A DNA stretch of 64,000 nucleotides, taken from SIG714 sp964638675. Lineage in GTDB: Bacteria > Bacillota > Clostridia > Oscillospirales > CAG-272. The stretch lies in NCBI GenBank assembly GCA_964638675.1, contig CAZXAU010000012.1, forward strand, positions 4,289 to 68,288, read 5' to 3'. Positions 16,914 through 24,682 of this stretch are shown one piece after another; position 1 is the stretch's first letter, and every line of letters starts with the position of its first letter. The position numbers were made by a program, and so were the translations under genes. The notes beneath the pieces were generated by a model. It searched no databases, was not told the DNA's origin, and was given only the letters and a program-made list of their open reading frames with translations.

Positions 16914-16965
16914 CATAAAAAACGGAACCGTGCCGGTTGCCCAATGTGGGGGGCGGCTCGGTTCC
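16914..16965 (-). terminator. terminator of the dpaA-dpaB operon
   Basis: On the minus strand GGAACCG-a-GCCG pairs with CGGC-a-CGGTTCC, followed by GTTTTTTATG. It lies about 50 bases after the dpaB stop. Confidence 0.85.
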
Positions 16966-17015
16966 TGGCTTTATTACTGTCCTGTTTTTTATTTTTCCGT
17001 GTATTTGTTTCATCC

Positions 17016-17588
17016 TTATGTTGTCGCCGACTTAAAAAGCGGAAACAACTGTTTGCCCTTTGAAGCCGCTGTGATCGCATCCGGAATAAGCGAAAAATCG
17101 GCAACGAGAGAAAAAGGCTTATTTATTGCATCGTCTTCAAGCATCGGAACGAAGTATATATTCTTTTTGCAAAACATTTCTGCGATATTCGAGAAATTAC
17201 CCGACAGTCCGTCATTGCTTGAAAAAGCTATAACGAGCGGTCTGCCCTCTCTCAGGCATGCCTTTGCGGCAAGAGTTACGGGTGTATCGTAAATTCCGCA
17301 GTTAAGCTTTGCAAGTGTGTTTCCTGTGGTCGGTGCGATCACCATGACATCGGGCTTCATTACAGGTCCTATCGGTTCGGCATCGATTATTGTGCTTATC
17401 ATTTTTCTGCGGCAGATCTTTTCAATCGTGTTGACATGATTTGCCCCTTTTCCGAATCTCGTATCGGAAGAGCAGAAGAAAGTACTGCATACGGGGATGA
17501 TCTCATTTCCGATTGCCGCTTTTTCAAGAAGCGGATAGATCTTTGACATTGTACAGAAGGATGAGGTGAATCCCCAACATATCTTCAT
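17016..17588 (-). CDS. dpaB: dipicolinate synthase subunit B
   Basis: The flavoprotein subunit of dipicolinate synthase acts in the mother cell during sporulation, making the DPA that fills the spore core. The start is ATG 17588 (MKICWGFTSSF), 190 aa, the normal size; the longer open frame upstream runs into dpaA. Typical features are the N-terminal KICWGFTSSFCT, VMVIAPTTGNTLAKL with the flavodoxin-like binding loop, and DTPVTLAAKACLREGRPLVIA. Its ATG overlaps the dpaA stop by four bases, so translation is coupled. The presence of this pair strongly indicates an endospore former. Confidence 0.92.
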   Translation of the reverse strand: MKICWGFTSSFCTMSKIYPLLEKAAIGNEIIPVCSTFFCSSDTRFGKGANHVNTIEKICRRKMISTIIDAEPIGPVMKPDVMVIAPTTGNTLAKLNCGIYDTPVTLAAKACLREGRPLVIAFSSNDGLSGNFSNIAEMFCKKNIYFVPMLEDDAINKPFSLVADFSLIPDAITAASKGKQLFPLFKSATT

Positions 17589-18391
17589 ATCTTTTTCCTT
17601 TCCGAAATCAGGCGGACTATTGCTCTGCCGAGTGCTCTGCCCGAGCTTTCGGGGGCATATTTCGACGGCAGTGCAGGACATACCGTACATTCGCCGCCAT
17701 AGAGTCTGTATTTATCATGGTCGAATCCGTATGGCTTTGAAGCAAGCTCAAAAAAGTATTTTCCCGTAAGGGATATATCCGGCTTTTCGGGGAAAATCAT
17801 ATGCGGAACGGTGTTAATGATAATTTCCGAGGTTTTTATCGCAGTTTGAATTTCGCATAGCTCAAATGTGCGGCAGGAAAGCGACCTTGCCTCTTCAAGA
17901 GCTTCTTTTTTTCTTGCACAGACTGCTATATTCGCACCAAAAGACTTTAAAAGAGGTATCAAGCCTTTTACGAGCATTCCGTACCCTGTCAGAAGTATAT
18001 TGCTTCCGTTTATGCAGAAGGGAACTGCTTCAATGATCTTGGATAGTGCACCCTCACAGCTTGCAATATTATTTATACAGCGAAAGAATTCATCGCTCGA
18101 ATAATCGATACATTCCCGATCTGACAGTGCTGAGAAAAAATCGGTATCCGAATAGCAAAATATACAGCCATCGTCTTTCAGCGATGAAAAAATATTTTTT
18201 ATTAATTCATCTGATGCATCAAGAATTCTTTTTGCCGCCGGTGGAAGAATAAGAAAGTCAGCCCTTTTTTCAATCCTGTCATTCAGTGAATCATTGATAA
18301 AAAATGGGCGATAACCTGCTTTTTCAAGCTCTTTTGCGGCGTATTTCATACGCATATCTCCGCTTATAAGTGCAATATCTGTATCCGTCAT
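17585..18391 (-). CDS. dpaA: dipicolinate synthase subunit A
   Basis: The NAD(P)-dependent subunit of dipicolinate synthase. The start is ATG 18391 (MTDTDIALISGD), with AAAGGACG upstream; the longer frame begins in non-coding sequence. It gives 268 aa, a little shorter than typical DpaA (about 290-300). It has an N-terminal sensing domain (ALISGDMRMKYAAKELEKAG) and a Rossmann domain with LLTGYGMLVKGLIPLLKSFGA (position about 145-165; GYG). The C-terminus SSGRALGRAIVRLI is a known feature of the family. The two dpa genes form an operon that ends at the 16914 terminator. A sporulation sigma-factor promoter would be expected, but I could not confidently identify one. Confidence 0.92.
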   Translation of the reverse strand: MTDTDIALISGDMRMKYAAKELEKAGYRPFFINDSLNDRIEKRADFLILPPAAKRILDASDELIKNIFSSLKDDGCIFCYSDTDFFSALSDRECIDYSSDEFFRCINNIASCEGALSKIIEAVPFCINGSNILLTGYGMLVKGLIPLLKSFGANIAVCARKKEALEEARSLSCRTFELCEIQTAIKTSEIIINTVPHMIFPEKPDISLTGKYFFELASKPYGFDHDKYRLYGGECTVCPALPSKYAPESSGRALGRAIVRLISERKKI

Positions 18392-18601
18392 ATTTCGGTC
18401 GTCCTTTCTTTTGTTTGTTCGGGGAAGAATTTTATTTCCCTTTTTTATTGTATGACGAAATAGTTTTTTTGCCATAGCCACAGGCTATTGACAATCTGTT
18501 TTTTTTGATGTAATATATTTAAAGATAGCAGAATATAAAATAAAATTTTGAAAAATGACTTATCCATAAATACGAAAAAATCTAACTTAGGAGGAGAACA
18601 T

Positions 18602-19060
18602 ATGAGCGAGGATATGAGCAGTGCCGATAAATTCAGAAAATCAATCAAAGAAAACGGTTTTGTTGCCTTTTCGAGCTCGGGTATGAGTATGTATCCCTTC
18701 CTCAAAAGCAGAAGGGATGTTTCGGTAGTTGTTAAGATAACCGAAAAGCCAAAAAAATACGATGTTATCCTGTATGAGGATGAGTTTCACCGTCTTGTTC
18801 TTCACCGCATCATAAAATCGCAAGACACAAGGGCGTATATACGAGGGGACAATTGTAAAAGCGGTGAATGGGTGGATGAGAGCAATTATATAGGCATTCT
18901 TTCGGAATTCACGAGAAAGGGAAAAGACGGCAAGGTGTCGGATATCCGTTTTGCTGTATATTCGAGAATTGCTGTTTTTCTTCATCCTTTAGTAAAACTC
19001 AGAATATCACTTTCCGAGTGGTCATATAAAACATACCGCAAACTTTTCGGAAAGAAATAG
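18602..19060 (+). CDS. S24/S26-type peptidase (Ser-His signal-peptidase-like)
   Basis: The 152-residue protein starts at ATG 18602 after AGGAGGAG; the in-frame ATG-rich extension upstream is unlikely. It has the signal-peptidase-fold boxes FSSSGMSMYPFL (catalytic Ser in GMSMYP), LVLHRIIK and YIRGDNCKSGEWV. The position normally held by the S26 lysine is His in LHRII, as in SipW/ER-type Ser-His enzymes. I see no clear N-terminal membrane helix; a C-terminal hydrophobic segment (YSRIAVFLHPLVKL) is present. Related Clostridia proteins accompany exported peptides, but no partner is visible. It lies between dpaA and gpr in a sporulation neighbourhood. Confidence 0.7.
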   Translation: MSEDMSSADKFRKSIKENGFVAFSSSGMSMYPFLKSRRDVSVVVKITEKPKKYDVILYEDEFHRLVLHRIIKSQDTRAYIRGDNCKSGEWVDESNYIGILSEFTRKGKDGKVSDIRFAVYSRIAVFLHPLVKLRISLSEWSYKTYRKLFGKK

Positions 19061-19083
19061 AATAACAGCATTTCTTTCTTCGT
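19050..19083 (+). terminator. terminator overlapping the S24/S26 gene end
   Basis: GAAAGAAAT (19050-19058) pairs with ATTTCTTTC (19070-19078), followed by TTCGTGTTTT. It is AT-rich and overlaps the stop codon, so moderately convincing. It can also act on the convergent gpr transcript. Confidence 0.55.
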
Positions 19084-19105
19084 GTTTTATGACATTTTGC
19101 AAGAG

Positions 19106-20032
19106 CTATGCGGCAGAAACCTTCAGCGTTTCGTCAATTGCTTCGGAAATAAGATGTGACAGCTCACGTGAAGCTATGTCACATTCTTTGAGTGAAACAA
19201 AAAAGTTTTTTCCGTCATTGAGCACCTCACGCAACGATTCGGGGATATTATCACCGCATCCGGCCTTTTCAAGGGCATCGTATACGAGCGTAGACGAATC
19301 CACAACACAAGGAACACCTATTGCGATGACGGGGACGCCGAGATAATCCATTCCCAAAGCCTTTCTCGAATTGTTGACGCCTGAGCCGGGAGAAATTCCG
19401 CTGTCACAAAGCTGAACTGTACGCATCAGTCTGTCTGGTGAGCGTGATGCGAGCGAATCTATTGCAATGACGATGTCGGGTTTCACAAGCTCGCAGATCT
19501 TTTTTACGCTTTCGGCACTTTCAATTCCGGTTTCTCCGTACACTCCGGGAACCAATGCTGAAATTTCGGGCTTGCCGAGCTTTTCAAAGTAGCTTGACTC
19601 TCCGTTTTTGATATGTCTTGTTACACTGATCTCGCCTACAGAATCGGGTCCTACTCTGTCGCTTGTCATATTCCTGTTGCCTAATCCGACGATCAGGTAG
19701 CTGTACTCACCGATCGGCTTTCCGCCGCCACTCGCTCCTATCAGCTCTTCGAGTGCCGATGATATTTCTCTTTTTACATTATTGTATTCATCCTCGCCCA
19801 TCAGCCATGGCTTGCCGAATCCGATCGTAATATATTTACCGATCGGCTTTCCGAGAATATTTTTTCCGTTTTCGTTTGTCACTTCAAGCTTGGATACGGT
19901 TACTCCTTGCTCGCGCCTTTCGCTGAATGATATTCCGTCAATATTTTCTGATTTTTCGCCGACCCGTGCACGGCATTCGGAGGCGAGGTCTGTACGTATA
20001 TAGTCATTCTTCATCATTTTAATATTTTTCAT
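19106..20032 (-). CDS. gpr: GPR spore germination protease
   Basis: GPR degrades small acid-soluble proteins on germination, freeing DNA and amino acids. The 308-residue zymogen shows the family's conserved YIRTDLASECRA start (autocleavage region), LGNRNMTSDRVGPDSVG, LVPGVYGETGIES, AIDSLASRSPDRL and the terminal GVNNSRKALG and GVPCVVDSSTL segments. Length is near the usual 320-370, slightly short. AAAGGATG precedes the ATG. It is made in the forespore under SigG in model species; I could not confirm a SigG promoter in the upstream 160 bases. Together with dpaA-dpaB it supports a sporulating host. Confidence 0.92.
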   Translation of the reverse strand: MKNIKMMKNDYIRTDLASECRARVGEKSENIDGISFSERREQGVTVSKLEVTNENGKNILGKPIGKYITIGFGKPWLMGEDEYNNVKREISSALEELIGASGGGKPIGEYSYLIVGLGNRNMTSDRVGPDSVGEISVTRHIKNGESSYFEKLGKPEISALVPGVYGETGIESAESVKKICELVKPDIVIAIDSLASRSPDRLMRTVQLCDSGISPGSGVNNSRKALGMDYLGVPVIAIGVPCVVDSSTLVYDALEKAGCGDNIPESLREVLNDGKNFFVSLKECDIASRELSHLISEAIDETLKVSAA

Positions 20033-20195
20033 CCTTTCAGGTTATTATTAAAGATGTTTGACCTGACAGCATTTTTTTATTCATTTTTACCGGCTTAAAT
20101 TCTATCGATTAAAGTCATTTTGCATAAAAATATCATTTAAAATTTGTGCAAGGAAACAAAAAATCAAATTATTTGTTTACTCAACGTTTTTTCAC

Positions 20196-20224
20196 TTGAA
20201 ACTGCGGAAAATTAATGATATAAT
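20196..20224 (+). promoter_or_regulatory. sigma-A promoter of the oligopeptide-binding protein
   Basis: TTGAAA (20196-20201) and TATAAT (20219-20224) are separated by 17 bases, about 60 bases before the start codon. The gap 20033-20195 between gpr and this promoter holds no gene. Confidence 0.8.
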
Positions 20225-20287
20225 ACTACATATATATAAAGGAAATTGTCGTCAGAATATGACAGATGATTAGGGAGGTTGATCCTA

Positions 20288-22102
20288 ATGAAGTCCACAA
20301 GAAAAATAATCAGATTTTCGGCGCTTGTACTTTGCATTGTAATGGCAATGTCAGTGCTTTCGTCATGTAGCTGGTATAAGGAAATTGATAAAGCTTATAC
20401 CGGTACAACTCTTTACGCAAGTCTCGGAGATATGCCTACAACTTTTGATCCTATGTATGCCTATCTCAATGATAACGGTGTACAACTGCTTTCGCTTATC
20501 TATGAGGGACTTTTCAAGTATGACGCAAACGGTAAGGTTGTGAATGCAATGTGCGATTCATACAAATGGATCAAAAGAGATGCAAAGAGCGGAGAATATG
20601 TTGCTGAATTCACGATAAAAGAAAGTGCCTGGAGTGATACTGTTTCTGTAACAGCAAAGGATTTTGTCTTTGCATGGCAGAGAATACTCAATCCCGGTAA
20701 CACAAGTGAAGCTTGTTCGCTTCTTTATGATATAAAGAATGCAAGGGAAATAAGAACAGGAGACAAGGTCGTATATGAGCTTGGTGCTTACGCTGCAAGC
20801 GATAATGTTCTTCAGATTTCTTTTGCGAGAGAGGTAAATCTTGACGAATTTATCGAAAACCTTGCAAGTCCGGCACTTGTACCGTTGCGTGAGGATATAG
20901 TTGATAAGGTAACCGACTGGTCGTCATGTGCGGCTATCCTCGTTTCAAACGGTCCGTTCTACCTCAAGACTTTCAAGCTGAATGATATGGTGAGATTTGA
21001 ACGTAACCGTTATTACCTTCGTGACAATGAAGTTGATGACATGGATAAGTATGTAACTCCTTACCGTATTGTTCTGTATATCGGAAGAGATTACGAACCG
21101 GAAGAAGGAGAGGAGAAGACATTTGATAACGTATACGAGCTGAACAGATATCTCTACAATGAGGGAATCGTCAAGTATTACGCAAATGTCGGAAACGATT
21201 ATAAAGAAGAATACAGCTCTTTTGCCAAAGTTTCTTCAATGAGTACACACACCTATGTATTCAATGAAAACAATCCGTTGTTTGCAAATTCGGAAGTAAG
21301 AAGAGCACTTTCGCTTGCAATTGACAGGCAGGAGCTTGTGAAAAGTGCAACTACTGCCGCTACGCCCGCAAAGGGAATAGTGCCGGACGGCGTGTATGAG
21401 CTTACTTACGGCAAAAAAGCTGCTTCATTCCGCAGTGCCGCAGGCGATTTGATTTCGTCAACTGCCAATATAGAAGAGGCAAAGAAAATTCTGAAGGAAC
21501 AGGGCGTCACATCAGGCAGTTTCTCGATTACTGTAAGAGAGCTTGATGAAACAGCCGTCAAGACAGCCGAATACGTCAAGAAGGTATGGGAATCTCTCGG
21601 GTTCAGTGTTTCGATAAATAAAGAATCGGCAAGAACTTATGATAACAAAGAACAGGGATATGAAGGTCTTGTAAGCGACAACTTCCTGAAATGCTATAGT
21701 ACAGGAAAATTTGATGTCATAGCTATAGATGTTCAGCAGATCACCAACAATGCTTTTTCGGCTCTTGCTCCCTATGCAACAGGCTTCTGCGGAACCGGAA
21801 TCGACCTTTCCCAGCCGATAGACGACACCATCAAGGTAAAGCATATAAGCGGATATTCTTCTGACGAATATGACGAACTTATTGAGAAGGCATTTGCTGA
21901 GACAGACAGCACCAAAAAGGCAGAACTTCTGCACAAGGCAGAAGAGCTTCTTATGAAGGATATGCCCGTAATGCCGCTTTATGTGAACGGTTCGCTCAGA
22001 AGTGTTTCGTCTGATATCAGCGGATATAAAGACGGGTATATGGGAGTTGTTAATTTCACAAAAATGAAGGATAAAACATTTGTTTACGAACCGGCAGAAT
22101 AA
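20288..22102 (+). CDS. peptide ABC transporter substrate-binding lipoprotein (OppA-like)
   Basis: This 604-residue lipoprotein binds peptides outside the membrane for an Opp/Dpp-type importer. The start is ATG 20288, nine bases after AGGGAGG. The signal peptide ends in lipobox VLSSC, so the mature N-terminal Cys is lipidated. The SBP_bac_5 signature is seen in TFDPMYAYLNDNGVQLLSLIYEGL and in KDFVFAWQRILNP. The C-terminal KAEELLMKDMPVMPLYVNGS is also typical. No permease or ATPase genes lie beside it, so it is an orphan receptor that either serves a distant transporter or senses peptides. It has its own promoter and terminator. Confidence 0.9.
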   Translation: MKSTRKIIRFSALVLCIVMAMSVLSSCSWYKEIDKAYTGTTLYASLGDMPTTFDPMYAYLNDNGVQLLSLIYEGLFKYDANGKVVNAMCDSYKWIKRDAKSGEYVAEFTIKESAWSDTVSVTAKDFVFAWQRILNPGNTSEACSLLYDIKNAREIRTGDKVVYELGAYAASDNVLQISFAREVNLDEFIENLASPALVPLREDIVDKVTDWSSCAAILVSNGPFYLKTFKLNDMVRFERNRYYLRDNEVDDMDKYVTPYRIVLYIGRDYEPEEGEEKTFDNVYELNRYLYNEGIVKYYANVGNDYKEEYSSFAKVSSMSTHTYVFNENNPLFANSEVRRALSLAIDRQELVKSATTAATPAKGIVPDGVYELTYGKKAASFRSAAGDLISSTANIEEAKKILKEQGVTSGSFSITVRELDETAVKTAEYVKKVWESLGFSVSINKESARTYDNKEQGYEGLVSDNFLKCYSTGKFDVIAIDVQQITNNAFSALAPYATGFCGTGIDLSQPIDDTIKVKHISGYSSDEYDELIEKAFAETDSTKKAELLHKAEELLMKDMPVMPLYVNGSLRSVSSDISGYKDGYMGVVNFTKMKDKTFVYEPAE

Positions 22103-22133
22103 TACCCGGGGTAAACAATAGAATATCTTATTA

Positions 22134-22168
22134 AGGGTTGTCGTGAAGACGGCAACCCTCGTTTGACT
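22134..22168 (+). terminator. terminator after the oligopeptide-binding protein
   Basis: AGGGTTGTCGT (22134-22144) pairs with ACGGCAACCCT (22149-22159) with one G-T wobble and loop GAAG, followed by a T-rich tail. Confidence 0.75.
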
Positions 22169-22262
22169 TTATAAGTTACATGACTTTTTATTTACTGAAT
22201 AAATGCGTTATATCATTTGAAAATGATAATGAAAAGCAAACGACGAAAGGAACCTGAAAGAT

Positions 22263-22802
22263 ATGCAGGAGCTCAGAAACAAAGAAGATATAAAGGTATT
22301 CATACTTTATTTACTTGACAACATAGGGATGCCGCTGAATCTTACAAGAATCAACGACATTGCAATGCAGGATGATTTTGTAAGAGGAATTGATTTTATG
22401 GAGTGCTTTATGGAGCTTGTTGACAACGGAAGCATATCTATGGACACTTCTTCGGAAGAACCGCTTTACAGTATTACTCACAAAGGTTCGGAAGCTTCGA
22501 GAACGCTAAAGGATAATCTTTCGGGATATGTGAGAGCAAGGTCGGTTAAAAGTGCATTGAAATATCTCTCTTTTGAGAAAAAAGGTGCAAGTATTGAAAG
22601 CCGTGTGGAAAATATCGGCGATAAAAAATTGCTTGTCGGAAAGATAACCGAAAAAGGCTCGGAAGTATTTTCATTTTCTTTTGCACTCGAAAACGATTAT
22701 CATCTTCAGCTTATGAAATATAATTTTGAAGAGGATCCCGAGAGAGTATACAAGGCGTTTATGGCAATACTTATGGGTGATTCAAAGTCGTTCGGGATTT
22801 AA
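22263..22802 (+). CDS. DUF4364 winged-helix protein
   Basis: The 179-residue protein matches the DUF4364 family, widespread in Clostridia and thought to be a winged-helix DNA-binding regulator. The N-terminal half (DIKVFILYLLDNIGMPLNLTRI about residues 8-29; then FMECFMELVDNGSI and YSITHKG) is the winged helix. The C-terminal half is a beta-rich domain. Targets are unknown. GAAAGGAA lies upstream of the ATG. It is a single gene between a terminated transport gene and the sigma-factor gene. Confidence 0.85.
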   Translation: MQELRNKEDIKVFILYLLDNIGMPLNLTRINDIAMQDDFVRGIDFMECFMELVDNGSISMDTSSEEPLYSITHKGSEASRTLKDNLSGYVRARSVKSALKYLSFEKKGASIESRVENIGDKKLLVGKITEKGSEVFSFSFALENDYHLQLMKYNFEEDPERVYKAFMAILMGDSKSFGI

Positions 22803-22986
22803 AAAAACGAATGGTATAACGGTATAGGTAAAGAATACGATATTGCCTTGCGGCTTTTTTGCCGTTTTGAGCGTTGTACACAAGCGGCATCGGAATTCAA
22901 ACTAAAGTTTATTATGATAAATTATTTTAATTTATTGTTTTTTTAGATGTTTTTTTCAAAATGCTAAAATAATTGTTAAATTACTA

Positions 22987-23015
22987 TTGACAAATTGTTG
23001 AATTGTTGATATAAT
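22987..23015 (+). promoter_or_regulatory. perfect consensus sigma-A promoter of the sigma-factor gene
   Basis: TTGACA (22987-22992), 17-base spacer, TATAAT (23010-23015). Both hexamers match the consensus exactly. The start point would be near 23022, only about 10 bases before a GTG at 23032 and 40 bases before the ATG at 23062. Confidence 0.85.
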
Positions 23016-23061
23016 GAGTTAACCTAAATCAGTGACCGAAGAAAATGTCATATTTTTTGTA

Positions 23062-23613
23062 ATGGCAGAGGAAAAAAACGTGCATAAGAACGAAAATTCG
23101 GAAAGCAATCTCGAAGATCTTATCAGATCGTCCGCACAGGATGACGGTGAGTCGTTTTCTGAGCTATGTGCGATGTATGACAAAATGCTACAAAAGGCGG
23201 TAGCCACGCATTCAGTGAATATGGATATGCCGAAGGAAGATCTTTTTCAGGAGGCAATGTTGGCGTTCTACCGTGCTGCAAAGAGTTATAATATAGGTTC
23301 GGCGGTGTCCTTTGGATACTATGCACGCAAATGCGTGAATAATGCACTTATCTCGCTAAGACGAAAAGAAAAGAGTGCAAAAAGAAAAAAAGTAAAGAGT
23401 ACTGCCGATGTTTTGCATATGCCTACTCATTCTGTTAATGTGTCGTTGGATGAGTGTGCAAAAGTGCTGACGGAATACGAATTCGTGGTGTTCAAGCTTT
23501 ATGTGATGGGTAAAAGTTATGATGATATTGCTACGACTGTCGGAACAAACCGAAAGTCGGTGGGCAACGCAATTTACAGAGCCAAAGTTAAAGTACATAA
23601 ATCCTATGAATAG
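23062..23613 (+). CDS. small sigma-70-family RNA polymerase sigma factor
   Basis: The protein has region 2 (DMPKEDLFQEAMLAFYRAAKSY, residues about 55-76, core-binding and -10 recognition) and region 4 (LTEYEFVVFKLYVMGKSYDD then the HTH IATTVGTNRKSVGNAIYRAK). It resembles SigH-like or short stress sigma factors and could be a sporulation or stress regulator. I use ATG 23062 (183 aa), but GTG 23032 is in frame; neither has a ribosome site, and the mRNA leader would be very short. The gene has an exact-consensus promoter. No anti-sigma gene is adjacent. Confidence 0.8.
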   Translation: MAEEKNVHKNENSESNLEDLIRSSAQDDGESFSELCAMYDKMLQKAVATHSVNMDMPKEDLFQEAMLAFYRAAKSYNIGSAVSFGYYARKCVNNALISLRRKEKSAKRKKVKSTADVLHMPTHSVNVSLDECAKVLTEYEFVVFKLYVMGKSYDDIATTVGTNRKSVGNAIYRAKVKVHKSYE

Positions 23614-23647
23614 ATGAAATAATCAAATATAATTCAGGGATAGCTTC

Positions 23648-23720
23648 GTCCGGGTGGTTCAAACAGCAGAGCATTGCTGAAATAACGGCAAAAATGACGG
23701 TGCAAATCCGTTCTTGGACA
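23648..23720 (+). ncRNA. tRNA-like cloverleaf upstream of a zinc-ribbon gene
   Basis: The sequence folds with exact tRNA geometry. Acceptor GTCCGGG/CTTGGAC is 7 bp with two G-T pairs; then two linkers, a 4-bp D stem GTTC/GAGC, one base, and anticodon stem TTGCT/GGCAA. A 4-base variable loop, T stem GACGG/CCGTT with 7-base loop TGCAAAT, and discriminator A complete it. It departs from a working tRNA: the anticodon loop has 8 bases, the D loop lacks GG, and the T loop has TG instead of TT. It may be a degenerate tRNA or a regulatory mimic in the leader of the gene at 23752. Confidence 0.5.
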
Positions 23721-23751
23721 ATATCAATAAATCGCAAAGCGAGGAAAAAAC

Positions 23752-24030
23752 ATGTATCAGGACATCACATTAAAGTGCAGAGACTGCGGAAATGATTTCG
23801 TTTTCACAGCAGGCGAACAGGAATTCTATGCACAAAAGGGGTTTGAAAATCAACCTCAGAGATGCAAAGAATGTCGCATTTCGAGAAAAAACGCAGTAAA
23901 GAGTGAGAAGGAATTCTTTACGGCGATCTGCTCCGAATGCGGTAATGAAGCAAAGATCCCTTTCCGTCCTTCAACTGACAGACCTGTATATTGCAGTGCT
24001 TGTTTCAGTGCAAGAAAAGGACAGCAGTAA
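23752..24030 (+). CDS. zinc-ribbon protein with three CxxC-type clusters
   Basis: The 92-residue protein has the known zinc-ribbon opening LKCRDCGNDFVFTAGEQEFY, common in Firmicutes and some Bacteroidetes proteins of unknown role. A second cluster is CKECRISRK and a third is CSECG...YCSACF. These give two probable zinc sites. It could bind nucleic acid. It is sometimes found beside cold-shock or translation genes; here it sits alone between a tRNA-like leader and a structured 3' region. GAGG lies upstream of the ATG. Confidence 0.8.
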   Translation: MYQDITLKCRDCGNDFVFTAGEQEFYAQKGFENQPQRCKECRISRKNAVKSEKEFFTAICSECGNEAKIPFRPSTDRPVYCSACFSARKGQQ

Positions 24031-24083
24031 TCCCGGCAATTCATTCAATTGTAACTCTTTTGTTAACCGAGCTTTGAATGTTT

Positions 24084-24345
24084 AATGACTTCACCTGAAA
24101 CCATCTGGTTTCTGCTGTAGGAAAAGGACTTGCAAAGATCATCTAAGGCTGTTTTATCGGTGAGTCATTGCTTTTTTTGATGGGTCTGATAATTCTGAGA
24201 ATAACGCCTCTGCAAAACAGATTTCAGTTGGGTAGAAAGCTTCTGAATGCGAATTCAGACAATAACTGAATAAAAACGAGAGCTTGGAAGCTTTTTGAAA
24301 GCAGAAAGCGGCGTGACATCAAACGATCACGCCGTTTTTTGCTTT
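24084..24345 (+). ncRNA. candidate structured RNA ending in a terminator
   Basis: Two structured halves follow the zinc-ribbon gene. First, AATGACT-t-CACC (24084-24095) pairs with GGTG-AGTCATT (24159-24169), enclosing hairpin GAAACC-atct-GGTTTC and followed by a seven-T run. Second, AAAGCT (24236) pairs with AGCTTT (24289), TCTGAAT-GCGA-ATTCAGA forms a GNRA-loop hairpin, and TTCAGTT (24223) can pair with AACTGAA (24264), giving a possible pseudoknot. The region ends in a strong terminator. I cannot match it to a known class with certainty; raiA-motif, 6S and other Rfam models should be tested. Confidence 0.5.
24309..24345 (+). terminator. terminator of the candidate RNA/zinc-ribbon transcript
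   Basis: CGGCGTGA (24309-24316) pairs with TCACGCCG (24327-24334), followed by TTTTTTGCTTTT. Confidence 0.9.
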
Positions 24346-24601
24346 TAAAAATATATTGCCCGTCATTTCACGCTGTCATTGTTTATTCTGATCTTAATAT
24401 CGGCGTATATATCAATATGGAACACATTATAGCTGAAAGTCATGATATGTCGATCGATTTTCGGTTCCGGGCTTTGAATTGCAAAATGACGGCAATTGAA
24501 ATGGTGAACGACCGTATGTGAAGCAAATTATTGATTAAAACGTTTTGTATATAATAACAAGAAATAATCGAAATAAACTCTGATGAATAGAAAAAAAGTT
24601 G
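24346..24601. other. intergenic stretch without supported gene
   Basis: This AT-rich gap lies between the terminator and the capsule promoter. Short open frames exist on both strands, but none has a ribosome site or protein-like sequence. Confidence 0.5.
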
Positions 24602-24630
24602 TTGATTTTTTGCAATAAATATGATACAAT
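24602..24630 (+). promoter_or_regulatory. promoter of the capsule gene cluster
   Basis: TTGATT (24602-24607), 17-base spacer, TACAAT (24625-24630), about 50 bases before the first gene. Confidence 0.6.
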
Positions 24631-24682
24631 TAACTTGTGTTATTATTTGAAAAATACTTGTATGATGATGAGGTTCAATATT

